Below are positions 19,970 to 29,875 of a DNA stretch of 64,000 nucleotides, in pieces; within the stretch, counting starts at the first letter, position 1; each line of letters starts with the position of its first letter. The stretch lies in assembly GCA_963846715.1 (NCBI GenBank), contig CAWJXA010000002.1, positions 310,001 to 374,000 of the forward strand. Direction: 5' to 3'. The notes beneath the pieces are model-generated. The model worked only from the letters and a program-made list of their open reading frames with translations. It searched no databases and was not told the origin of the DNA. Position numbers and translations under genes: made by a program. The stretch is from Bog-257 sp963846715. Its GTDB lineage: Bacteria; Acidobacteriota; Terriglobia; Terriglobales; Acidobacteriaceae.

Positions 19970-21586
19970 CTATGCCGTTTCCGGCGCCTTCTCCCGCTCC
20001 GTGAGCGTCTTCACAATCACGTACAAGACGGGGATAAAGAACAGGTTCAGCGCGGTGGAGATGATCATGCCGCCGAAAACTGTGGTTCCGACGGAGTGGC
20101 GGCTCTGCGCACCTGCGCCACTGGCGAACACCAGAGGTAGCACGCCCAGAATGAAAGCGAACGAGGTCATCAGAATAGGGCGCAGGCGGATGCGCGCAGC
20201 TTCCACGGCCGCCTCCTTGATTGACAGACCCTTGGCGCGTAGCTGCTCGGCGAACTCCACAATCAAAATGCCGTTCTTGCTGGCCAAGCCGATGAGCATC
20301 ACCAGTCCGATCTGACAATACACGTCGTTCAACTGGCCGCGAAGATATTGCGCAATCAGCGCGCCCAGCATCGCCATGGGCACGCTCAGCATGATAATGA
20401 ACGGCAGGACGAAGCTTTCATATTGCGCCGACAGAGTGAGGTACACGAGCAGCAGGCCCAATCCAAAAAGCAGGGCCGACTGGCTACCCGACTTGATCTC
20501 CTCCAGCGAAAGTCCCGACCACGAATAGCTGAAGCCGAGTGGCAGGTCTTTCTTGGCGAGCTCATCCATCGCTGTAATGGCCTGGCCGGAGCTGTAGCCT
20601 ACACCGGCAGCACCATCGATCTCGGCTGAACGGAAAATGTTGTAGTGGGTGATGACCTGGGGCGAGGTGCTCTCGCTGATGTTCACCACGTTGTCCAGCG
20701 GAATCATGGCGCCGGTGTCGGAGCGAACATACAGATTCTGGATGTCGCGCGGTTGTCCGCGAAATGGCTGCGCTGCCTGCACGTAGACGCGATAGGCGCG
20801 ATTGTTGAAATCGAAATCGTTAACGTACGACGAGCCCATGTAAACCTGGAGCGCGTCGGTGATCTGTTGAATCGGAACCTGCAGGCTGCGCGCTTTTGCG
20901 CGATCAATCTTGACCACAAATTGCGGATCGTTGGCGGTGAAGGGGCTGAACAGGCCGCTCAGGTCGGGACGCGAGTTGCCATCGCCGGCCATTTTCTGGG
21001 CGACGTTATAGAGGTCCTGCACGGTGTTGCCGCCTTCGTCCTGTATCTCGAAGGTAAAACCGCCGAGGCTGCTGACGCCGGCGATGGCAGGTGGCAGAAA
21101 GGGGAATGCCTGAATGTCGGTAAGCCCCAGGAGGGGTCCGCGCAGGCGGTTGACGATAGCGGTAGCCGACCGTTGCTCTCCGGGACGCTGGTTGATGCTC
21201 TTGAGGGTCAGAAACACCATGGCCTTATTGGGACCGTTACCGGTGAAGCTGAATCCGATGACGCTGAACGCGCCCACAATGTCTTTGTCGTGACTGGCAA
21301 TGGCCTCCACCCCTCGGACTGCGTTCGAGGTGTACTCGACGGAAGCGCCCGCCGGCGCCTGCACCGTGATCATGAACCATCCCTGGTCCTCGTCGGGAAC
21401 GAAGCCGGTGGGCACAGTTTTGTACACAAGGTAGGTGGCGGCCAGGCCGGCGAAAAATATCAGGAGCATTACGTACTTCAGTCTTATGGCCTTCTTCGCG
21501 CCCACGACGTAATAGGCAGTCGTGCGATGAATGACATGCTGCACGCCGCGGAAGAAGATATTCTTGCGCCCGGATTCGGGACGCAA
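19970..21586 (-). CDS. RND efflux permease, C-terminal piece (frameshift)
   Basis: The C-terminal half of a hydrophobe/amphiphile efflux RND pump (HAE1, AcrB-like): periplasmic segments (GFVPDEDQGWFM), then the last membrane helices (FVLPFIIMLSVPMAMLGAL, GLVMLIGLASKNGILIVEFAEQL, RPILMTSFAFILGVLPL). It overlaps the N-terminal piece in another frame. Removing one G in CTCGTTG (about 21587) joins LSALL to LRPESG, the usual sequence at the end of the first half. The joined protein is 1036 residues, the length of a normal pump. See the N-terminal piece for role and operon. Confidence 0.9.
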   Translation of the reverse strand: MRPESGRKNIFFRGVQHVIHRTTAYYVVGAKKAIRLKYVMLLIFFAGLAATYLVYKTVPTGFVPDEDQGWFMITVQAPAGASVEYTSNAVRGVEAIASHDKDIVGAFSVIGFSFTGNGPNKAMVFLTLKSINQRPGEQRSATAIVNRLRGPLLGLTDIQAFPFLPPAIAGVSSLGGFTFEIQDEGGNTVQDLYNVAQKMAGDGNSRPDLSGLFSPFTANDPQFVVKIDRAKARSLQVPIQQITDALQVYMGSSYVNDFDFNNRAYRVYVQAAQPFRGQPRDIQNLYVRSDTGAMIPLDNVVNISESTSPQVITHYNIFRSAEIDGAAGVGYSSGQAITAMDELAKKDLPLGFSYSWSGLSLEEIKSGSQSALLFGLGLLLVYLTLSAQYESFVLPFIIMLSVPMAMLGALIAQYLRGQLNDVYCQIGLVMLIGLASKNGILIVEFAEQLRAKGLSIKEAAVEAARIRLRPILMTSFAFILGVLPLVFASGAGAQSRHSVGTTVFGGMIISTALNLFFIPVLYVIVKTLTEREKAPETA

Positions 21587-23081
21587 CGAGCAGCGCCGAC
21601 AGCGATGGCGTGAAGGTCAGCGAGTTAAACGCCGAGATCGCAATGGAAAATGCGATGGTCAGGGAGAACTGCTTGTACAGCAGACCAGTCGTACCTGGAA
21701 AGAACGCCACCGGGACAAATACCGCGACCAGTACCAGCGAGGTCGCAACCACAGCGCCGGTGACCTCGCTCATGGCCACGGAAGCGGCAGCGTGCGAGTC
21801 GCTGTGCTCCTGGCTCATGTGGCGCTGAATATTTTCAATGACGACGATGGCGTCGTCCACCACCAATCCGGTCGCCAGGACAATTCCAAACAGGGTCAAG
21901 GTATTGATGGAAAAGTTCAACAGCTTGATGAAAGCGAAAGCGCCGATTAGCGACACCGGAATTGCGATTCCAGGAATGAGGGTACTGCGCCAATCCTGCA
22001 GGAAAACCAGCATGACCAGCATGACGAAGAAGATGGCTTCCGCAAGCGTGATCAGTACTTCACGGATGGAATCGCCGACGAACGTCGTGGTGTCAAACGC
22101 GACTTTGTATTCCAGGCCAGGAGGAAATCGCTTGGAAAGCCGGTCCAGTTCGGCGCGGACGGCCTTGTCGACGTCGAGGGCATTGGCGGTTGGCAATTGG
22201 GTCACGCCGATACCAACACCGTCGTAGCCGTTGAAACGTAGCCGGGCGCTGTAGTCCTCCGCTCCGAGCTCGGAGTAGCCCACGTCGATAAGCCGGACCA
22301 ACGCGCCATTCCCGCCCGGCTTCAGGATGATGTTGTTGAACTGTTGGGGATCGGTCAGGCGTCCGACAGCGCGAACGCTGATCTGAAACATCTGATCGGC
22401 AGCGGCGGGCTGCGCGCCGATTTGACCCGAAGCGATCTGAACGTTCTGCTGCGACAACGCAGAGACGACATCCGAGGCTGTCAGTCCGCGGGCCGCCAAC
22501 CGCGCCGGATCGAGCCATAAGCGCATGGAGTATTTGCGCTCGCCGAAGATTTGAACGTCGGACACGCCCGGTACGCGCTTCAGCGCGTCCTTAACGTAGA
22601 TGTCGATGTAATTGCTGATGAACTCGTTGTCGTAGCGGTTGTTCTGGCTGTAGAAACCCGCAGCCATGATGAACGAAGTCGAGACCTTGTTAATGGTGAC
22701 GCCGGTGTTTTTGACCTCGTTCGGCAGGCGGCCCTGCACGCCGGAAACACGGTTTTGCACGTCCACTGCGGCAATATCGAGCGGGCGGGTCAACTCAAAG
22801 ACCACCGTGATAACGCTGCTGCCATCGTTGCCGCTGGTGGAAGTCATGTAGCGCATGCCCTCCACGCCGTTGATGGCCTCTTCCAGGATGATGGTCACCG
22901 ACGACTCGACCGCCTGCGCGTTCGCGCCGGTATAGAAGCTGGTCACCTGGATTTGCGGCGGTGCGAGCTCGGGAAACTGCGCCACGGGCAGGAATGGGAT
23001 GCAGACCGCGCCCGCGATCACGATGAACAGCGAAGTTACGGTCGAGAAGACCGGACGCTTAATGAAAAAATCAGCAAACAA
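21587..23081 (-). CDS. RND efflux permease, N-terminal piece (frameshift)
   Basis: The N-terminal half of an AcrB/MexB-type proton-driven efflux pump: MFADFFIKRPVFSTV start, PEIAPPQIQVTS-like porter segment, and the TM4 proton-relay motif GLVVDDAIVVIENIQRH with two aspartates. The uninterrupted frame runs on to 21237 in nonsense sequence after SALLVAS. The pump forms an inner-membrane trimer with the adaptor encoded 41 nt upstream (23123-24247) and exports toxic organics; substrate not predictable. No TolC-type outer-membrane gene is adjacent, so that part must be encoded elsewhere. The single-base shift is probably a sequencing error. Confidence 0.9.
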
Positions 23082-23122
23082 GCCGGATGCCCCTATCCCT
23101 TACGTGCTTTGGTTGCGAACTT

Positions 23123-24247
23123 CTACTCCTCTATCTTCACCGCTGCGCCATCGGCGAGGCTCTGCCCGCCAGCAACAACCACGCGATCACCGGCCTTGAG
23201 ACCGCTGAGGACGGTATAGTCATTACCCGAAATCTCGCCCAACTGCACTGGCCGCTGATGAGCTACGGTCTTGCCATCTTGCTGCTCGGCCACAAAGGCG
23301 AAGAATTGGCCGCTCACGCGCGAGACCGCTACTACGGGCACCGTGATGCCGTCATGGGTGCTCCAGGTGACGCGGGCGCGAACTAGCTGCATGGATCGCA
23401 ACGTATTGTCGGCCTGATCCGCCGGGGCCTTTGCCAGGACCGATTGCGTGGACGTATCAACTTGGGGCGAGATGAAATACACCTTCGACTGCAGCACTAC
23501 CTTTCCTGCATTGTCGAGAACGTCCACCGGAGCGCCCATCTTAATCTCGCGGGCGTGTTCCGACGGAATGGCGATATAGACCTCAAGGCCACGGCGCTCA
23601 TCAATGGTGGTCAGGGGCGTTGTGTTGGTGACGCGGTCGCCAACATGGACAGGAACGTCGCCGACGATCCCGTCAGTCGGCGCGAACACGCTGTAATACT
23701 TGAGCTGCACCTGTTGCTGCGTGATCTGTGCGTCCATCGACTTCACATCAGCCAGTGCGGAATCGTAGGCCGCTTGCGCCTGGTCGAAGTCCTGTTTGCT
23801 CACGACGCCGGACGCAGACAGGGCCTTCGCTCGCTCTAACTGGACTTTGGTCCATTGCAGGTTCGCCTCTTTGGAGGCACGCTGCGAATCATAGCTGGAG
23901 ACCGTGGCCTGCTGGCGGCGAGGGTCAATCTCCATCAGGGTCTGGCCCTTCTTCACGAAGTCACCCGAGTGCACATGAATCGCAAAAATCCAGCCCTCGA
24001 CGTCGGACATAATGGTGGCCGAGTTTCGCGATTTAATGGTGGCGACATATTCCGAGGTCTCGCCCACCGGGTGCGCTTCCACCGTCTCCACCTTAACTGG
24101 AAACGTAGGCGCACCCTGCGGCGCCTGCGCCTTACTGCGGCCGCAAGCGGCCAGCAACAACAGGCATGCCATGGCGCCTATCACGAAGAGGCCCAGTCTC
24201 CACTCGATGCGGAACTCAGTCCTCTCATTTCTACTGCGATGAATCAT
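23123..24247 (-). CDS. RND efflux periplasmic adaptor (membrane fusion protein), lipoprotein
   Basis: A 374-residue AcrA/MexA-like adaptor. A lipobox (LLAAC) near residue 30 predicts an inner-membrane-anchored lipoprotein. The biotinyl-lipoyl halves (VEGWIFAIHVHSGDFVKKGQ; YYSVFAPTDGIVGDVPVHVGD) flank a coiled-coil hairpin (QRASKEANLQWTKVQLERAKAL...), followed by beta-barrel and membrane-proximal domains (LSGLKAGDRVVVAGGQSL). The ATG at 24247, after GGGG, is preferred over an upstream TTG at 24268. First gene of a two-gene operon with the permease. Confidence 0.88.
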   Translation of the reverse strand: MIHRSRNERTEFRIEWRLGLFVIGAMACLLLLAACGRSKAQAPQGAPTFPVKVETVEAHPVGETSEYVATIKSRNSATIMSDVEGWIFAIHVHSGDFVKKGQTLMEIDPRRQQATVSSYDSQRASKEANLQWTKVQLERAKALSASGVVSKQDFDQAQAAYDSALADVKSMDAQITQQQVQLKYYSVFAPTDGIVGDVPVHVGDRVTNTTPLTTIDERRGLEVYIAIPSEHAREIKMGAPVDVLDNAGKVVLQSKVYFISPQVDTSTQSVLAKAPADQADNTLRSMQLVRARVTWSTHDGITVPVVAVSRVSGQFFAFVAEQQDGKTVAHQRPVQLGEISGNDYTVLSGLKAGDRVVVAGGQSLADGAAVKIEE

Positions 24248-24454
24248 AGATATCCCCGGTCGTTTCAACCCACGTCCTCAGATTGCGAAAAAGGATTACG
24301 GCTGTTCTTGGCTTAGATTCTAACCTGAACCGGGCGATTCACTCCTGTAGCTTGAGGAAGGAGAAATCTGTGGTCCGCGGCAGAGAGCCCGCGCCGCGGA
24401 TAAAGACGAGGGCACAGTTACGCCGTGCCCTCCACCCAGGACATTCTGCGTCTA

Positions 24455-25009
24455 CTATGCCGGCGTTGTGGCCATGCGCCGGAAGGCCATCGAGATCATC
24501 AGGCGGGTAACGCCAGACATGATTATGCTGATGCCAATCAGTGTGCCTACCACCCATTCCGAATTGAGTGGCCAATGGACCCAAATCAAAACGCCCAGAA
24601 GGATGGTCACAATGGCATCCGACAGGATCCAGCCCCAGCCAGCCAGAGGACGCATGTGAAATGCCAGCACCAGAGCAACTATGCCATATACCAGCAGGAA
24701 GCACGCCAGCAGCAGCGTAAGTGCCAGCAGGCCGCCAGCCGGATGCATGAGCAGGTAAATACCGGCGACGATGTAGATGAGCCCGAGAATGCCTTCCAGA
24801 ATTGCACGCCCGCCGCTGTGGGTTCGAAAGGCATAAATCAATTGCGCTACCCCGTTGAAGATGGCCGCCCAGCCCACCACCAGAACGATGAGGAGACCAA
24901 ATTCCCACGGAGCCATGATTGCGATGATGCCGAGGATGATCATAATCACGCCGAGCGCAATCGACCAACCCGAGGCCCGTTTGATGCCACCAACCAGTGC
25001 GTCAGCCAT
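24455..25009 (-). CDS. HdeD-family membrane protein
   Basis: A 184-residue protein with six hydrophobic helices and the HdeD/DUF308 pattern GWSIALGVIMIILGIIAIMAPW, then FNGVAQLIYAFRTH and LLLACFLLVYGIVALVLAFHMRP. E. coli HdeD is an inner-membrane protein linked to acid resistance; the mechanism is not established. GGAGGAAAT directly before the ATG at 25009 decides the start against an upstream GTG/ATG. It follows the K+ channel gene on the same strand with about 95 nt between them. Confidence 0.82.
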   Translation of the reverse strand: MADALVGGIKRASGWSIALGVIMIILGIIAIMAPWEFGLLIVLVVGWAAIFNGVAQLIYAFRTHSGGRAILEGILGLIYIVAGIYLLMHPAGGLLALTLLLACFLLVYGIVALVLAFHMRPLAGWGWILSDAIVTILLGVLIWVHWPLNSEWVVGTLIGISIIMSGVTRLMISMAFRRMATTPA

Positions 25010-25104
25010 ATTTCCTCCATTGGGCGCAGGCAGAGGACTGCCGGCGTGTTCAAGAAATGGTAAAAAAGGGAAGCGCACCATTGTGCCCGCGCCGCGGCAG
25101 ATAT

Positions 25105-26121
25105 TCAACGATTTAATGCCTCGCCGATTTTTTCCACCTTGTCGAAAAAACGCATATCCACCGCGATTTTTTTGTCCGTGCCTTTACTCTCGACGAACTT
25201 CTGGGTGGCGCTGTCCATAAAAGCGTTGGCAAAACGCGCGCCGCAAATCAATTCATCCGGTGTGTAGGAGGTACGCGTCTGCACGATGCTGGAAAATATC
25301 TCGTCAAAGGCCTTAAGCAGCACCAGAAACTCGGTTTGCGAACGCCTCATCGACTCTTGCGTTTCTCCGTGTAGCGGACTGGCGTCGTCGATAGGATGCA
25401 CGACCGTCCACGTTAGGGGAAGAAACACGACACCGTCGCGCTCCAGTGGCAACGGGTAATAACGGCGGGTCCGCATGCCGTCAACGTCCTCAAAGCGGCT
25501 AAGCATTACCTTGGCACTTACCTCGATCAATTCGTTGGAGCGCGCGTTGGCAACGCGAAACTCAAACGCCTGCATACCCTGATAAGGCGCGATAACGGCA
25601 TGCTGGCTGAATAGCACCTTGGCTGTCGGGCGCGAGAGACGCGCAAACAAGAGTCCGGTTATGATTGCGAATCCCGCCAGGCCAGTAAGCGCCTCTATCG
25701 TGACCACCGCGTTCGCAGCCAACCCGGTGGGTACGACGTTTCCATAGCCGATCGTGGAGAGGGTTTCCACGCTAAAGAAAAACGCGCGTAAGAACTCATG
25801 GTGCTCAATGCCGGGAGCGGTGGCGACCAGGGCCGCCGGACCACAGGCGACGTAGGCCAGGGCGAATACCGTATTCGCCACCACGTACCAGCCGACGCCA
25901 AGCAGCAGAAACTGCCACCACGGCATGGTCAGCAACGCGTGGTAGAGGCTGAAGGACGACCAGAAGTGCAAACCGCGGCGCTCTACGTTGAAACTGCCGT
26001 CGCGATTGAGCAGGCGCTGATGGCTTTCGCGCGAAACCACCGAGCCAAAGCCGAGGTCCCGCAGGTCCTGTTCGCTTAAAGGTTGTGCCCGGGTCGCCAT
26101 GACGGTTCGATGCTGCAGCAT
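25105..26121 (-). CDS. Inward-rectifier (Kir-like) potassium channel
   Basis: A 338-residue KirBac-type channel. Two membrane helices (QFLLLGVGWYVVANTVFALAY; AANAVVTIEALTGLAGFAI) flank the pore helix and selectivity filter TLSTIGYGNVVPTG. The C-terminal half is the cytoplasmic Ig-like Kir domain (FRVANARSNELIEVSAKVMLSR; RYYPLPLERDGVVFLPLTWTVVHPID). It would form a tetrameric K+ channel in the inner membrane; ligands are unknown. Start could be the ATG at 26121 or the one at 26100 (MATRAQ); AAGGGGG lies too close to the first, so 26100 is a real alternative. Confidence 0.9.
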   Translation of the reverse strand: MLQHRTVMATRAQPLSEQDLRDLGFGSVVSRESHQRLLNRDGSFNVERRGLHFWSSFSLYHALLTMPWWQFLLLGVGWYVVANTVFALAYVACGPAALVATAPGIEHHEFLRAFFFSVETLSTIGYGNVVPTGLAANAVVTIEALTGLAGFAIITGLLFARLSRPTAKVLFSQHAVIAPYQGMQAFEFRVANARSNELIEVSAKVMLSRFEDVDGMRTRRYYPLPLERDGVVFLPLTWTVVHPIDDASPLHGETQESMRRSQTEFLVLLKAFDEIFSSIVQTRTSYTPDELICGARFANAFMDSATQKFVESKGTDKKIAVDMRFFDKVEKIGEALNR

Positions 26122-26189
26122 TCCCCCTTCGTCGCAGAAGTATACCCGTCATGGCCCCTTCTTAGCTGGTTTACCAGACTGCGCTTTGG

Positions 26190-26195
26190 TATCTT
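26190..26195 (+). promoter_or_regulatory. -10-like TATCTT, 6 nt before ATG
   Basis: TATCTT lies exactly 6 nt before the ATG of the MocA-like gene, and no Shine-Dalgarno intervenes. If it is the -10 element, transcription would start at or next to the A of the ATG, giving a leaderless mRNA. No clear -35 was seen. Confidence 0.45.
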
Positions 26196-26201
26196 CGTGG
26201 C

Positions 26202-26867
26202 ATGGCGCTTTCCCCCAGCATCTGCGGAGTTATCCTGGCGGCCGGCTTTTCCACTCGCATGGGCCGTGACAAAGCACTGCTGCCGTGGCCACCCGTGGCC
26301 GAGGGAACGCCCGTTGCCAACACATTTCTGGGAGCCATGATTGACCTGCTGCAGCCGGTTACCGACCTGGTGGTGGTTGTTGCCGGAAAGAATGCGGCGA
26401 CCATTGGGCCGGTGACTTATGCCCACGGAGCGTTTCTGGTGGTGAACCCCACTCCCGAGCTGGGACAATTCAGTTCTCTGCGGATAGGCATACGGGAGGT
26501 GTTGAATCACGGCCGGGATGCGGCTTTCCTGGCCTTGACTGATCGACCGCCGGTGCTGCCTATCACCCTGACCAAACTGCGCGAGGCGTTCTTCAATGCC
26601 GACCCCGTGATATGGGGTGTCGTGCCTGAGGTGCAGCGCGGAGCAGAAACCGTACATGGCCACCCGATCCTGATTGGCCGCGAAATGATGGAAGCGTTCC
26701 TTCGTGCTCCCCTGGATGCCAATGCCCGGGATCTGGAACACCAGCATCAACAGCACATCGAATACTTGCCGGTCGACGATCTGCGTGCCATCGCCAATAT
26801 CGACACCCCGGAAGACTACCAACGTTTGTCGCGGGCCGACATGATCTCATCGGAGAAGCAGTTTTGA
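26202..26867 (+). CDS. MocA/MobA-like nucleotidyltransferase
   Basis: A 221-residue NTP-transferase. The nucleotide-binding P-loop-like motif is VILAAGFSTRMGRDKALLPW at residues 9-28. Conserved PELGQFSSLRIGI and LTDRPPVLP follow, as in CTP:molybdopterin cytidylyltransferase (MocA) and MobA relatives. Members attach CMP or GMP to molybdenum cofactor; the precise nucleotide is not determined here, and no molybdoenzyme gene is nearby. The stop overlaps the TTG start of the next gene (TTGA), so the two are translationally coupled. Confidence 0.8.
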   Translation: MALSPSICGVILAAGFSTRMGRDKALLPWPPVAEGTPVANTFLGAMIDLLQPVTDLVVVVAGKNAATIGPVTYAHGAFLVVNPTPELGQFSSLRIGIREVLNHGRDAAFLALTDRPPVLPITLTKLREAFFNADPVIWGVVPEVQRGAETVHGHPILIGREMMEAFLRAPLDANARDLEHQHQQHIEYLPVDDLRAIANIDTPEDYQRLSRADMISSEKQF

Positions 26868-27595
26868 GCGGTGCGGAATCCCGCAGTGCAGCCCTGCAGT
26901 TTATCGAGTCGGTGCTCGCGCTGCGGCCGGCAGTTGCCGTTTTCGATTGCGACGGCACGCTATGGAGCGGCGACGCTGGAGCCGACTTCTTCGAGTGGGA
27001 GATGGAGCGCGGCCTCGTCAGCCGCCACGTTGCCGAGTGGGCGCGGGCACGTTACAAGCAATACCTGGCGGGGAAGGTCAGCGAGGAAACGATTTGCGGT
27101 GAGATGGTCACCATGAATCACGGCGTCTCCTGCAAATTGTTGCGGCGCGCCGCCAGAGAGTTTTTCTCCGAGGTTGTAAGCTGGCGCGTCTTTCCCGAGA
27201 TGCAGGAGTTGACGCGACGGCTGGCCGCGCAGGGCTGCGATGTATGGGCGGTCTCCTCAACCAATAACTGGCTGGTGGAGCATGGCGCGCGGCAATTCGG
27301 CATTGCACGTCAAAATGTGTTGGCCGCCTCCGTTCATGTAGAAGAGGGCCTCGCCAGCGATCGCCTCATCCGGGTCCCGACCGATGAGCTGAAAGTAACG
27401 GCAATTCGCGATCGCATTCGCAAGTCGGTCGACGTGGCCTTGGGCAACTCGGTGCATGACCAGGCGATGCTGGAGGCGGCGAAGTACGCCATCTGCGTCA
27501 ATCCCAATGCCGACCTGGAACAGATCGCCCACGAACGCAGCTGGCCCATCTACTGGCCTGCCGGAACCAGGAATCAATCCGAGCCAAAAATTTAG
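26864..27595 (+). CDS. HAD-family phosphatase (SerB-like, HAD-IB)
   Basis: A 243-residue haloacid dehalogenase-superfamily hydrolase. The catalytic DxDxT motif is FDCDGTLWSGD (about residues 29-33); motif II is VSSTN and motif III/IV is K-V...ALGNSVHDQAML. It resembles phosphoserine-phosphatase-like enzymes of the IB subclass. The substrate is unknown. Start is the TTG overlapping the stop of the MocA-like gene. Coupling suggests a linked step in nucleotide or cofactor metabolism (inference). Confidence 0.75.
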   Translation: MSGAESRSAALQFIESVLALRPAVAVFDCDGTLWSGDAGADFFEWEMERGLVSRHVAEWARARYKQYLAGKVSEETICGEMVTMNHGVSCKLLRRAAREFFSEVVSWRVFPEMQELTRRLAAQGCDVWAVSSTNNWLVEHGARQFGIARQNVLAASVHVEEGLASDRLIRVPTDELKVTAIRDRIRKSVDVALGNSVHDQAMLEAAKYAICVNPNADLEQIAHERSWPIYWPAGTRNQSEPKI

Positions 27596-27598
27596 GAG

Positions 27599-29875
27599 TT
27601 ACGAGTGCGGTGAAAAGCTGTAGAGATTGTTTTCCAATTCGGCTTCCGAAACCGCAAACAGATCGATCCATCCCTCCAGAGGTAACGAGTCCACCGGCAA
27701 ATGGTCGCGCCAGATGGCAAACCGCAAGCGAATGCGGCTTTCCTGCTGCGCGCCTATCAGTTCAAAGGGAACGCGGAATTCGAAAATCTCCTGCAGCGCC
27801 ACCTCAACGCCATTCGTGCCAGAGGCGCCGTCGTCGGAGGAGAAGCTGGCGAGCTTGTGCTGCTCTTCTCCGTTGCTCAACACCCACTTCTGCAGCATGG
27901 CTCCCTGCGCATCCACTGCCAGACGGTAGGACTCCATGGGCGACTTGCGGTCGTGCCCGTCGCGCCGAACTTCGAAGTTCACCACCAGGCGATAAGCTCC
28001 CTCGGGCACGCTGTGTTGAAAGTCGAGCCGGCCTGACACCGAATCCGCGTCCAGTCCTGCAAAAACGGCGTCGAGCAGAAACTGCTTACCGTGCATGGCG
28101 CTGGTGCGCTGGTCCGAAGTGTAGCTGGCTGCGCCCATCCATTCGAAGTAGCCGCTGACCAGGCCGTCGACCTTCGCGCTCACGTAGGCGGATTGCGGAT
28201 TATGGCTGGGGCGCACCACTCCGGTAATGATGGGTGTGCTCAACTCTTCCGGCGGAACACCTTCCAGGGCGTGATAAACGTTGGAGAGATGTTTGCGATA
28301 GAGTTCGTCGAAGTCGTGATCGTTGGCCGAGTGGTGCTCCGGCCCATACCACCAGTTCCAGTCGCTACCCTCCGCGATGAGTAACTCTTCCCACGCCAGC
28401 TTGCGCTGCGCCTCCGAAACGCGTTGCGCATGGCGGTCGTAGTAATCGCGGGCTTCCGACAGCAAATCCCAAGCGTGATTGTCTTCGGGCGCGCCGATCC
28501 AGACATTGAAGTTGGCGTTAATCCACGACCCGGGAACCAGTTGGTGCAATTGCCCGAAGGCGTCCGGCTTGTGTTTGGCGATGGCTTCACTAATCGTGAC
28601 CGGCTCAATCTCGGGATCGCGCTGCAAGGCATCATAGAAGCGCCGCAGAAATTCGCGGCCCGATTGCGGGTAATACTCCCACGCATTTTCTCCGTCGAGG
28701 ATGATGGAGACCACGGCATCCTGGCCACGTTGCAAAACTGGCTGCGCGGAATTCTTGATGTTCTCGAGGAGATGATTGGCAGCATCCTGCGCGGGCATAC
28801 CCGAGTACACAAAGCCGATAAGATCGGAGAGGCGATGGTCGCGGAAGACCATGTGCATCGCCGTATCGCCCTTCTCGTAGCGGTAAATGTTATACAGGCG
28901 CTCCGCAGCGTCGGCCGAAAGGCGGTCGCCGGATTCGCGAGCGAAATTAAAGTCCAGCGAGCGTCCCAGCACACCCTCGTCGGTCGCTGTCCATTCAATT
29001 CCCTGCCTGCCCGCCAGCATCACCGCTTCTTCTGAGACGCCTCCCTCGGAGGGCCAAAGCCCCTTAGGGCGGACCCCGAACAACGCTTCGTGAGAATCCA
29101 ATGCGCGCTCGATCTGGAGAGTGACATCCTCGGGACGCCGGAAGCGGCGCGTCGGCAAGTTCAACCCGGGCGTGGATTGCCCGCCGACATTGGTGTCGCA
29201 CAGCAGCGGCAGAATGGGATGGTAGTACGGCGTCACGGAAAGCTCGATGGAGCCTCGCCGCGCTGCCGCGGCATAAGCGGGCAGAACTTTGCCCAGCATC
29301 TCCCGCTCTTTGGCGATCACCAGTTCCTGATCGTCGCGGCTGAAGTCCTCACCCTTCTGCACCAGGGCGGCAATCTCCGGCTCATCGAGAAAGTATTCGT
29401 CGAACCACGCGAGCTGCGAGAGGACCTGGAGATCGGCATAATCGCGCGTGACGAAGTAGGCCTCTGGCCCTTCCGGGCGATCGCAGGTGGCACGATAGCG
29501 CTCCCACAATTCACGATAACGCGGGTACCGGCCAATCATGTTCACAGGGTTGGCCTGGAACAGATATTGCAGCGCGAACCGCCGGTCGGCTGGAGTCAGC
29601 TCCTGCGAAGGCTTCGACACCAGGTCCAGGAAAGGATCGTGCGCGTGGCCTCCAACGTAATCCTGTATCTGGGCCACTAAGGACGGCACGAGATTGAAGT
29701 TTTGATGGACATCCGGGAACTCATCGAGGAGCTTTACCATGCCGTAATAGTCCTTGAGCGCGTGCAGGCGCACCCAGGGAAGGCGATACTCGCCGGTGAC
29801 CATGTCTTTGTAGAAAGGCTGATGCATGTGCCACAGAAGCACCAACCGAATTTTCGGGGAAGGGTCAGGACTCAT
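27599..29875 (-). CDS. Glycoside hydrolase family 57 enzyme
   Basis: A 758-residue cytosolic alpha-glucan-active enzyme. GH57 motif 1 is LLWHMHQPFYKD at the N-terminus. The nucleophile glutamate is probably in KGLWPSEGGVSEE and the acid aspartate in IILDGENAWEYYPQSG, both standard GH57 positions. The C-terminal part (from about 520) is a beta-rich extension with DUF-type sandwich features, ending VDSLPLEGWIDLFAV. GH57 covers alpha-amylase, 4-alpha-glucanotransferase, branching enzyme and others; this large form is typical of amylopullulanase-like or uncharacterised members. The ATG at 29875 (MSPDPSPKIRLV) fits the conserved start better than an earlier frame extension. Confidence 0.88.
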   Translation of the reverse strand: MSPDPSPKIRLVLLWHMHQPFYKDMVTGEYRLPWVRLHALKDYYGMVKLLDEFPDVHQNFNLVPSLVAQIQDYVGGHAHDPFLDLVSKPSQELTPADRRFALQYLFQANPVNMIGRYPRYRELWERYRATCDRPEGPEAYFVTRDYADLQVLSQLAWFDEYFLDEPEIAALVQKGEDFSRDDQELVIAKEREMLGKVLPAYAAAARRGSIELSVTPYYHPILPLLCDTNVGGQSTPGLNLPTRRFRRPEDVTLQIERALDSHEALFGVRPKGLWPSEGGVSEEAVMLAGRQGIEWTATDEGVLGRSLDFNFARESGDRLSADAAERLYNIYRYEKGDTAMHMVFRDHRLSDLIGFVYSGMPAQDAANHLLENIKNSAQPVLQRGQDAVVSIILDGENAWEYYPQSGREFLRRFYDALQRDPEIEPVTISEAIAKHKPDAFGQLHQLVPGSWINANFNVWIGAPEDNHAWDLLSEARDYYDRHAQRVSEAQRKLAWEELLIAEGSDWNWWYGPEHHSANDHDFDELYRKHLSNVYHALEGVPPEELSTPIITGVVRPSHNPQSAYVSAKVDGLVSGYFEWMGAASYTSDQRTSAMHGKQFLLDAVFAGLDADSVSGRLDFQHSVPEGAYRLVVNFEVRRDGHDRKSPMESYRLAVDAQGAMLQKWVLSNGEEQHKLASFSSDDGASGTNGVEVALQEIFEFRVPFELIGAQQESRIRLRFAIWRDHLPVDSLPLEGWIDLFAVSEAELENNLYSFSPHS

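Noticed and set aside
20645..21613. 322-codon open frame on the plus strand
   Set aside because: Antisense to the RND permease, with shadow-type composition and no recognised motif.
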